This document shows, piece by piece, positions 26,475 to 33,316 of a stretch of 64,000 nt of DNA; the stretch's first letter is position 1, and the number at the start of each line of letters is the position of its first letter. Where the stretch lies: NCBI RefSeq assembly GCF_005863245.1, contig NZ_VBUT01000011.1:1-64000 (forward strand), written 5' to 3'. This DNA comes from Nocardia cyriacigeorgica. Its GTDB lineage: Bacteria; Actinomycetota; Actinomycetes; Mycobacteriales; Mycobacteriaceae. The notes below the pieces were generated by a model, which was not told where the DNA came from, ran no database searches, and saw only the letters and a program-made list of their open reading frames with translations. Position numbers and translations under genes: made by a program.

Positions 26475-27314
26475 ATGACCGCGGCTGTCCACGCGAGGTC
26501 CGCGCACGGTGCGGGCGGCTTCGGCGCGCCCGCACTGATCGCGGTCGCGCACGGCAGCCGCGACCCGCGTTCGGCGGCCACCATGGCGGCGGTCACCGAG
26601 CAGCTCGCGGCCGCGCGCCCGGATCTGGATGTTCGACTGGCTTTTCTGGATTTGAATGCGCCGTCGGTGGATCAGGTGGTCGATGCCGTTGCGGCGCAGG
26701 GCCATACGCGTGCGATCGTCGTTCCGTTGCTGCTGGGCAGCGCTTTTCACGCGCGAGTGGATCTGCCTGGCTTGCTGGCGAGTGCTTCGGCCCGGCATCC
26801 GCGGATGGAGTTGATCCAGGCCGAGGTGCTCGGCGCCGATGCGCGACTGGTCTCGGTGTTGCGCGACCGGGTGCTCGCACACGATCCAGCCGGAGCGCGC
26901 CCCATGGACAGCTCGGACAGCCGTTCCGTCCTCGCTGATCCGATTGGCGCCCTTGACGATCCGCGACTCGGCATTGCCGTCGCCGCGGTCGGTTCCTCCT
27001 CCGAGGCCGCGAATGCCCGGACTGCCGACGTCGCTCGCCTGCTCGCCGAGGTGACCGGCTGGACAACTGAGATCTGCTTCGCCACCACCGGCCCGTCCGT
27101 CACCGAGGCCGCCGCCCGGCTGCGGGCGCGCGGCGCCGAACGGGTGCTGGTGGCGCCGTGGTTCCTTGCGCCCGGGCTGCTCACCGACCGGCTGATGCGG
27201 CAGGCTCCGGAACTCGCGCACACCCAGGTGCTCGGCCCGCATCCGGCGTTGACCGACGTCATCCTGGATCGCTACCGGGCCGCCCTCGAGGTACCCCTCT
27301 TGCGTTCTGCCTGA
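26475..27314 (+). CDS. Sirohydrochlorin chelatase-like protein (CbiX/SirB family)
   Basis: The protein has 279 residues. The N-terminal metal-site motif is AVAHGSRDPR (His and following residues), with two CbiX-like repeats; the length suggests a two-domain form, as in Rv2393 (che1). It probably inserts Fe(II) into sirohydrochlorin to make the siroheme needed by SirA. It starts 3 bp after cysN and ends the operon. Confidence 0.88.
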   Translation: MTAAVHARSAHGAGGFGAPALIAVAHGSRDPRSAATMAAVTEQLAAARPDLDVRLAFLDLNAPSVDQVVDAVAAQGHTRAIVVPLLLGSAFHARVDLPGLLASASARHPRMELIQAEVLGADARLVSVLRDRVLAHDPAGARPMDSSDSRSVLADPIGALDDPRLGIAVAAVGSSSEAANARTADVARLLAEVTGWTTEICFATTGPSVTEAAARLRARGAERVLVAPWFLAPGLLTDRLMRQAPELAHTQVLGPHPALTDVILDRYRAALEVPLLRSA

Positions 27315-27356
27315 TGCGATCTCAGGGGCGGCAGGAACGTTGCGCGGCTGCACCGC

Positions 27357-28322
27357 TCACGGGGTGGGATCGGGCGTGGTTTCGGCATACCGGCCGACCA
27401 ACTGAGCCCCGATCCGAGCCAGCTCGGCCCGGACCTCCCCTGGTCCGACGACGTCGATCGCATCACCCCAGCCGGCCAGCTGCTGGGCCACCATCCAGGC
27501 CGTCGGCGCGGTGACCCGGACCTGGACGCGACCGTCGTCGATCGGACCGTCCACCACGCAGTGACGCCCCTGCTGATCGCGCAGAATCGGCAGTAGCCGC
27601 TCGCTGATGAGCACCGTTGCCGCGACGGTCGAACGCTGCCGCTCCACCTCGTCGACCACCTGGTCCCAGGCTTGCGTCAGGTCGAAATCCGCAGGCCGCT
27701 CGGCCGCCTCACCGGTCACCAGCATCTCCCCGATGCGGTCGACGCGATAGGTGCGCCTGCCACGCTCGGTGCCGGCGACGAGGTACCAGATGCCGTCCTT
27801 GTCGACCAGGCCCAGCGGATCGACCAGGCGCTCAGATTGCTCTCCGGTGCGGGTGCGGTAGTTCAAGCGAACCTTGTTGCGCTGCACGACAGCCCGTTGC
27901 AAAGTGCGGACCTCGGCAGGGAGTGCGCGTTCGGTGGCGCCCCAGCGCGCGGGGTCGATGACGACGGCATCGGCGGCCGCTTCGGCCTCGCCACGGAAAG
28001 TCTGCGGCAACGCACGCACGAGCTTGCGCAATGCCGCCTTCGCCTCGGGCTGCGCGCCCGCCGACGGACCCGCGAGCAGGAACAATGCCCGCGCTTCGCC
28101 CGCGGTCAGCCCACTCAGATCGGTGCGCGCACCCCCGATCAACTGCCAGCCGCCACCACGCCCCGGCTGCGGATACACCGGGATCCCCGCCGCCGACAGC
28201 GCTTCGAGATCGCGGCGGGCGGTGGCCACCGACACCTCGAGTTCGGTGGCGATCTCGGCGGCGGTGACCCGTCCCCGGCTCTGCATCAGCAGCAGGGTGG
28301 CCACCAGTCGATCGGCTCGCAT
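27357..28322 (-). CDS. YafY-type transcriptional regulator (HTH plus WYL domain)
   Basis: The protein has about 321 residues. It has an N-terminal DeoR-like HTH (ADRLVATLLLMQSRGRVTAAEIATELEVS, in two parts) and a WYL ligand-binding domain (about 130-200, GIWYLVAG) with a WCX C-terminal part. I prefer the ATG at 28322. Upstream ATGs at 28331 and 28352 are in frame, but the latter falls inside a perfect inverted repeat that looks like an operator. Divergent from the VOC gene, which it probably controls. Confidence 0.85.
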   Translation of the reverse strand: MRADRLVATLLLMQSRGRVTAAEIATELEVSVATARRDLEALSAAGIPVYPQPGRGGGWQLIGGARTDLSGLTAGEARALFLLAGPSAGAQPEAKAALRKLVRALPQTFRGEAEAAADAVVIDPARWGATERALPAEVRTLQRAVVQRNKVRLNYRTRTGEQSERLVDPLGLVDKDGIWYLVAGTERGRRTYRVDRIGEMLVTGEAAERPADFDLTQAWDQVVDEVERQRSTVAATVLISERLLPILRDQQGRHCVVDGPIDDGRVQVRVTAPTAWMVAQQLAGWGDAIDVVGPGEVRAELARIGAQLVGRYAETTPDPTP

Positions 28323-28341
28323 GAATCTCATTCTGCCGATA

Positions 28342-28366
28342 AAAGTGCTCATTCGGTGCGCACTTT
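28342..28366. promoter_or_regulatory. Inverted repeat, candidate operator of the WYL regulator
   Basis: AAAGTGC (28342-28348) and GCACTTT (28360-28366) form a perfect 7-bp inverted repeat with an 11-nt spacer. It lies between the divergent WYL-regulator and VOC genes. Confidence 0.6.
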
Positions 28367-28411
28367 GACCGTGAGGATGAAGTCATCACATCGAACCGAA
28401 GGAGACACACG

Positions 28412-28831
28412 ATGTTGCGAGGCATGGCGACGCTGAATTTCTACGCCGACGACCTGGAGGCCGCGAAGGACTGGTACACCGAGGTGTTCGGCCTCCCGCC
28501 CTACTTCCACGTGCCCGGCGGCTACTACGAGTTCCGCATCGGCGACTACCAGCAGGAATTCGGGCTCATCGCCGGGGCCTACGCACCCGAGGGCAGGCAG
28601 ACCCCCGGTGGCGCGATCCTGCACTGGCACGTCGACGACCTCCAGGCCGCCTTCGACCGGCTGCTCGAACTCGGCGCCACCGTCTACGACCCGATCACCG
28701 AGCGCGGTGCGGGCACCGGGTTCGTCACGGCGTCGGTGGTCGATCCGTTCGGCAATGTGCTCGGCATCATGTCGAATCCGCACTACCTCGAGGTGCTCGC
28801 CGAGACCGGACCCGCGACCGTTCCCGCCTGA
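28412..28831 (+). CDS. VOC (glyoxalase/bleomycin-resistance fold) family protein
   Basis: The protein has 139 residues with two beta-alpha-beta3 modules: NFYADDLEAAKDWYTEVFGL at the start (in the usual VOC form) and a DPFGNVLGI end block. Possible metal-site positions include His and Glu residues in the HWHVDD and FGNVLG strands. The reaction is unknown. A GAAGGAG ribosome site precedes the ATG. Divergent from the WYL regulator, a common regulator-target pairing. Confidence 0.88.
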   Translation: MLRGMATLNFYADDLEAAKDWYTEVFGLPPYFHVPGGYYEFRIGDYQQEFGLIAGAYAPEGRQTPGGAILHWHVDDLQAAFDRLLELGATVYDPITERGAGTGFVTASVVDPFGNVLGIMSNPHYLEVLAETGPATVPA

Positions 28832-28842
28832 CCTCGGGCGTG

Positions 28843-28876
28843 GTCCGGCTCGCGCCACCGTGCACGCGGGCCGGAC
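28843..28876 (+). terminator. Hairpin after the VOC gene
   Basis: GTCCGGCTCGCG (28843-28854) pairs with CGCGGGCCGGAC (28865-28876) with one wobble and a 10-nt loop. It sits 11 bp after the VOC stop, in a convergent gap, without a clear U-run. Confidence 0.5.
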
Positions 28877-28958
28877 TCTCGTCTCCCCGCAGGGTGAGTG
28901 GGATCGCGGAACCCGGCCTCGGCGACACAGCGGCGCCGACCGTGGCCCCTACCCCGGT

Positions 28959-29762
28959 CTAGGGCCGGAACCAGCGTTCGAGGATCTTCGCGACACCGTC
29001 GGCGGTGACGTCGGCGGTGACTTCATCGGCCAGGTCCCGGATTTCGGCGGGGCCGTTGGCCATGGCCACCGAATGAGCTGCCCAGCCGAGCATTTCCCGG
29101 TCGTTGTAGCCGTCACCGATGGCGAGGGTGGCCGACGCGGGGACACCGAGGGCGGTGCGCAGCCGTTCCAGCGCCCAGCCTTTGGACACGCCGAGCCGCG
29201 AAACCGTCAGCCAGGGCCCGTATTCGCCGTACACCCAGCCTGCGTCGGGCACCCGCAGGAAGGTGAGCAGGCGGCGCAGTTCCTCGGTGGAGCCTTCCGG
29301 CCACCAGCCGTTGAGGCGTGGGGTCGGTTCGCTGCACAGGGTGTGGTCGTCGACGACCAGGTATTCGCCGCCGACGTCGTATTCGCCCGGGCTGAATCCG
29401 GTGGCCCAGGTGCCGATTCCGACCCGCTCGACAGCGAGGATCATCTCGGGGAACAGGTCGCGCAGCGCCCGGACCGCGGGCCGAGGATCGAAGGCGTGCA
29501 CGGCGAGCGGATCACCACCGGCGACGTCCATGTGCACGGCGCCGTTGGAACACAGGGCATGCCCGTCGGTGAGGCCGAGTTCGGCCAGCACCGGCCGGGT
29601 TTTGAGCACGGTGCGGCCCGTGGTGATGACGACGTGCGCGCCCGCATCGACGGCTGCCCGTACCGCGGCGACGACCCGTTCACTGATCGGCTCGCCGGTG
29701 GGCATGAGCGTACCGTCGACGTCCAGCGCGATCAGCTCAGGCGCTCCCCCATTGGCTTCCAC
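28959..29762 (-). CDS. HAD-superfamily phosphatase, Cof-like
   Basis: The protein has 267 residues. Motif I is LDVDGT (nucleophile Asp14 region), motif II is TTGR, and motif IV is GDGYND near residue 217. The long cap between them fits Cof/IIB sugar-phosphate or nucleotide phosphatases. The substrate is not known. GTG start. It lies downstream of the qsdR-like gene on the same strand, 88 bp away, and may be co-transcribed. Confidence 0.88.
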   Translation of the reverse strand: MEANGGAPELIALDVDGTLMPTGEPISERVVAAVRAAVDAGAHVVITTGRTVLKTRPVLAELGLTDGHALCSNGAVHMDVAGGDPLAVHAFDPRPAVRALRDLFPEMILAVERVGIGTWATGFSPGEYDVGGEYLVVDDHTLCSEPTPRLNGWWPEGSTEELRRLLTFLRVPDAGWVYGEYGPWLTVSRLGVSKGWALERLRTALGVPASATLAIGDGYNDREMLGWAAHSVAMANGPAEIRDLADEVTADVTADGVAKILERWFRP

Positions 29763-29850
29763 TTACCTATTGTGCCGTCCGAGTGCATATTTGACATCGG
29801 AAATTACACGCCGGTACCGAAAATCGTGCTGCGGCAGCAGAATCGGCCGC

Positions 29851-30432
29851 CTACTCCGCCGGGCCTTCGGGCGGGTACCTGTCGTGTCCGAGGAGCAGAG
29901 CGACGATGTCGAGCGCGGTCTCGATCTGCGGCACGTCCCCTCCCAGCAGCGGTGCGTAGAGGTGCACGTCGCAGATGCGGACGATGGCATCGGCCAGCAC
30001 GCGGCTCGACATGCGCAAGTGCAGATGCCCCAGCTGCTGCTGCTCGTCGAGCATCTCCGCGATCAACCGCGCCGAGGTGGATTCGATGACGCCGGGCAGC
30101 AGGGCCAGCCGGATGAACACCTGCGGTTCACGGCGGGTCAACGCGAGCAGCGGTTCCGAACCGGACACCGTGCGCATCAGCCGTCCGAGCACGTCGAGGA
30201 TCAGCTCCGCTCCCGTCCCGGTGCCCGCGGCGATCTCCTTGCGGTAGGTGCGCTCGGTGGCTTCGGCCAGCACGGTGGCGATCAGTTCCTCGCGGTTGCC
30301 GACATGCCGGTACAACGTCGCCCGTCCGATCCCGAGCGTGCGGGCCAGCACCGTCATGTCCAGCGGTTCACCGGCCAGATACAGCTTGGTCGCGGCGTCG
30401 ATCGCGCGACGCCCTTCGGAGGTAGCGATCAC
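29851..30432 (-). CDS. qsdR: TetR-family regulator, QsdR type
   Basis: The protein has 193 residues. Its N-terminal HTH contains LARTLGIGRATLYRHVGNREEL; the C-terminal ligand domain resembles the QsdR group of TetR regulators known beside qsdA in Rhodococcus. GTG start with GAGGAG 8 nt upstream. It is divergent from the qsdA-like gene and a perfect palindrome lies between them. It probably represses that gene until a lactone or breakdown product binds (family knowledge plus inference). Confidence 0.85.
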   Translation of the reverse strand: MIATSEGRRAIDAATKLYLAGEPLDMTVLARTLGIGRATLYRHVGNREELIATVLAEATERTYRKEIAAGTGTGAELILDVLGRLMRTVSGSEPLLALTRREPQVFIRLALLPGVIESTSARLIAEMLDEQQQLGHLHLRMSSRVLADAIVRICDVHLYAPLLGGDVPQIETALDIVALLLGHDRYPPEGPAE

Positions 30433-30499
30433 CTGTCCATCTCCTCATATCGGCGCACGGACCGCTAACCCCCACCCCGGCGTGGCCGCCGAGAAGGGG

Positions 30500-30528
30500 T
30501 TGACGGAACGCCACCAGTGAGACACACT
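30500..30528 (+). promoter_or_regulatory. Candidate promoter of the qsdA-qsdC genes
   Basis: TTGACG at 30500-30505 is followed after 17 nt by CACACT at 30523-30528. The -35 is near consensus and the -10 is moderate. The downstream palindrome overlaps the -10, as expected for repression. Confidence 0.5.
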
Positions 30529-30543
30529 CCATCAGTGTCTCAC
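30517..30543. promoter_or_regulatory. Palindromic operator, probably for the QsdR-like regulator
   Basis: GTGAGACAC (30517-30525) and GTGTCTCAC (30535-30543) form a perfect 9-bp inverted repeat with a 9-nt spacer. An outer CCACC/GGTGG pair flanks it. A further half-site-like GTCTCA occurs about 20 bp downstream. Confidence 0.75.
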
Positions 30544-30606
30544 GAACGGTGGTGCGCATCACAGTCTCATCACCGTCGACCCGGCAAAAAGCGCAGAGGA
30601 ATCCCG

Positions 30607-31578
30607 ATGCCCACAGTTGAAACCGTCCGCGGCCCCGTCGACACCAACGCCCTTGGTCAGGTGTTGATGCACGAGCACGTCTTCGTCCTCGGCACCGAAA
30701 TCCAGCAGAACTATCCGGACTACCCGAACCACTGGGATGAGGACGCGCGGGTCGCGGACGCCGTCGAGAAGTTGCGCCAGTGCAAGGCGCGCGGCATCGA
30801 TACGATCGTCGACCCGACGGTGATCGGCCTCGGCCGCTACCTGCCGCGGATTCAGCGCATCAACGAGCAGGTCGACATCAATATCGTCGCGGCGACCGGC
30901 ATCTACACCTACAACGAGGTGCCGTTCCAGTTCCACTACACCGGCCCCGGACTGCTCTTCGATGTGCCCGAGCCGATGGTCGAGCTGTTCGTCAAGGACA
31001 TCCGCGAGGGCATTGCGGATACCGGCGTGAAGGCGGCGTTCCTCAAGTGCGCGATCGAGGAGCAGGGGCTGACGCCAGGGGTGGAGCGAGTCATGCGAGC
31101 GGTGGCCCGCGCCCATGTCGAAACCGGTGCGCCGATCACCGTACACACCAATCCGCACACCCGCTCGGGCCTGGTGGCGCAGAAGGTCCTCGCCGAGGAG
31201 GGCGCCGATCTCACCAAGGTCGTCATCGGGCACTCCGGCGACAGCACCGACCTGGACTACCTGTGCGAGATCGCCGACGCCGGCTCGTATCTCGGGATGG
31301 ACCGCTTCGGACTCGATGTGCTGCTGCCGTTCGAGGAGCGGGTCGCCACGGTGGCCACGCTGGCCGAACGGGGCTACGCCGAGAAGATGGTGCTCGCCCA
31401 CGACGCGGCCTGCTTCATCGACTGGTTCAGCGAGGAAGGCAAGGCGGCCGCCGTGCCGAACTGGAACTTCACCCACATCAGCGACGACGTGCTGCCCGCC
31501 CTGCGCGAGCGCGGTGTCACCGAGGAGCAGATCACCACCATGCTGGTCGACAATCCGCGCCGGTATTTCACCGCCTGA
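30607..31578 (+). CDS. qsdA: Phosphotriesterase-family lactonase (QsdA-like)
   Basis: The protein has 323 residues. All expected amidohydrolase metal ligands are present: His22 and His24 (HEH), the bridging Lys147, His180, His209 and Asp266. In Rhodococcus, QsdA opens N-acyl-homoserine lactones and other gamma-lactones; the same role is inferred here. AGAGGA ribosome site before the ATG. It is divergent from the QsdR-like gene and followed 39 bp later by an acyl-CoA ligase. Confidence 0.88.
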   Translation: MPTVETVRGPVDTNALGQVLMHEHVFVLGTEIQQNYPDYPNHWDEDARVADAVEKLRQCKARGIDTIVDPTVIGLGRYLPRIQRINEQVDINIVAATGIYTYNEVPFQFHYTGPGLLFDVPEPMVELFVKDIREGIADTGVKAAFLKCAIEEQGLTPGVERVMRAVARAHVETGAPITVHTNPHTRSGLVAQKVLAEEGADLTKVVIGHSGDSTDLDYLCEIADAGSYLGMDRFGLDVLLPFEERVATVATLAERGYAEKMVLAHDAACFIDWFSEEGKAAAVPNWNFTHISDDVLPALRERGVTEEQITTMLVDNPRRYFTA

Positions 31579-31617
31579 CCCACCGACCAGTCACCGACGA
31601 AATCCGGCAGAGACATC

Positions 31618-33159
31618 ATGACGACCGATGAGACCGTGATCGAGATCCCCCGCACCCACAACCCGTTCGACACCACCGGCACCGCACTCGACGCCGACGG
31701 CGTGCCGCACTACCTCGACCTCCCGGCGACGCTGCTCGACCTGCTGCGCAGCCGGGCCGAGACCAGCCCCGAGACCGAGGCCGTGGTCGAAGTGGGTGCG
31801 CGGCGATTGACCTACCGGCAGTTATGGGACCGGGCCACCCGCGTCGCCGGCGGATTGCAGGCAAGGGGGCTCACCCGCGGCGACCGGGTGGCCATCCGGT
31901 ATCCCGCCGGCACGGACTGGGTACTGGCCTTCTGGGGTGTGGTGCTGGCCGGCGGGATCGCCGTCGCGGTGAACACCCGCTCGGCCGAGCCCGAAGTCGA
32001 GTTCGTCCTCTCGGATGCGGGTGCCCGGGTGGACCTGGCGCCCGGCACCCCGCTGCCCGATGGCGAACCGTACGTCGCCGAAGGGCTGCGCCACGACGAC
32101 ATCGCCGCGCTGTTCTACACCTCCGGCACCACCGGAAAGCCGAAGGGCGTGCCCACCACCCACGAGGCGTTCCTGACCAATGCCGAGAACATGGTCCGCT
32201 GCCTCGGGCTGCCCCGGGATATCGGCGCGGAGCTGCGGACGCTGATCTCGGTACCGTTGTTCCACGTCACCGGCTGCAATTCGCAGCTGTTGGTCGCCGC
32301 GTATCTCGGCGGCACCTCGGTGATCATGCCGGGACGGGATGTGCCCGGAATGATCGCCGCTGTACCCGCCGAACGCATTTCGTTCATCGTGACGGTGCCT
32401 GCCATGTACGCGCTCATGCTGCGGCATGCGGACTTCGCCGGCACCGATATGTCCGGGGTGCGGTGGGTCGGCTACGGTGGCGCGCCGATCGCACCCGCGC
32501 TGGTGCGGCAATTGCAGGCGGCGTTCCCGACCGCGATCGTCTTCAACGGCTACGGCATGACCGAAACCGCCTCGCTGATGACGGTGCTCCCCGATGACGA
32601 TGCCGTCGACCACGCCGATTCCGTCGGCTACGCGGTGCCGTCGGTGCGGCTTGCGGTGGCACCGATCGACGGCGATCCAGCCGTCGGCGAGCTGCTGGCG
32701 CGCGGCGCGAATGTCACCGGCGGATACTGGAATCGACCGGAAGCCACCGAGTCGGCTCTGCTGCGGGGCTGGCTGCGCACCGGCGATGTCGTGCGGGTCG
32801 ACGAGGCCGGACGCGTGCACATCGTCGACCGGATCAAGGACATCATCAACCGCGGCGGGGAGAACGTCTCCAGCGTCGAAGTCGAGGCGGCGCTGCTCGC
32901 GGCGCCGCAGGTCGCGGACGCGGCGGTCCTCGCCGTGCCCGATGACGTGATGGGCGAGAAGGTCGGTGCGGTGCTCTTCGCCGACGGCGCGGACATCGAC
33001 GTCGACGCCGTCATCGCGCATTGCCGCGAGCAGCTGGCCGACTTCAAAGTTCCGCAGTACGTCACGGTGGTCGACGAGGCGCTGCCCCGTAATGCGGGCG
33101 GCAAGCTACTCAAGGCGCAGCTGCGCGAACAGATTCGGTGGGGCGCTCCGCTGCGGTGA
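31618..33159 (+). CDS. Acyl-CoA synthetase / AMP-dependent ligase (QsdC-like)
   Basis: The protein has 513 residues. Adenylation motifs are FYTSGTTGKPKG (A3), YGMTE (A5), a TGD block (A7) and a C-terminal Lys in GGKLLKAQLREQI (A10). It should activate a fatty or hydroxy acid as the CoA thioester, here plausibly the acid freed by the upstream lactonase. Probably co-transcribed with qsdA. Confidence 0.88.
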   Translation: MTTDETVIEIPRTHNPFDTTGTALDADGVPHYLDLPATLLDLLRSRAETSPETEAVVEVGARRLTYRQLWDRATRVAGGLQARGLTRGDRVAIRYPAGTDWVLAFWGVVLAGGIAVAVNTRSAEPEVEFVLSDAGARVDLAPGTPLPDGEPYVAEGLRHDDIAALFYTSGTTGKPKGVPTTHEAFLTNAENMVRCLGLPRDIGAELRTLISVPLFHVTGCNSQLLVAAYLGGTSVIMPGRDVPGMIAAVPAERISFIVTVPAMYALMLRHADFAGTDMSGVRWVGYGGAPIAPALVRQLQAAFPTAIVFNGYGMTETASLMTVLPDDDAVDHADSVGYAVPSVRLAVAPIDGDPAVGELLARGANVTGGYWNRPEATESALLRGWLRTGDVVRVDEAGRVHIVDRIKDIINRGGENVSSVEVEAALLAAPQVADAAVLAVPDDVMGEKVGAVLFADGADIDVDAVIAHCREQLADFKVPQYVTVVDEALPRNAGGKLLKAQLREQIRWGAPLR

Positions 33160-33192
33160 AGCAGAGGGATCCGAGAAGGGTCCTGCTTCCCC

Positions 33193-33220
33193 GTTGTGGC
33201 GACTACCCGGCTGCCACAAC
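33193..33220. terminator. Hairpin between the acyl-CoA ligase and Hsp70-like genes
   Basis: GTTGTGGC (33193-33200) pairs with GCCACAAC (33213-33220) across a 12-nt loop. A second pair, GCCGACGGT (33254-33262) and ACCGTCGGC (33286-33294), follows. Convergent position; no strong U-run. Confidence 0.45.
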
Positions 33221-33316
33221 CAGAACCCCTCGACGCTGGAGCCGGAGCCAGCGGCCGACGGTCCGCTACCGGAAATCGGTGCGGCACCGTCGGCGCCTGC
33301 TGCGGGCGATCAGGAC

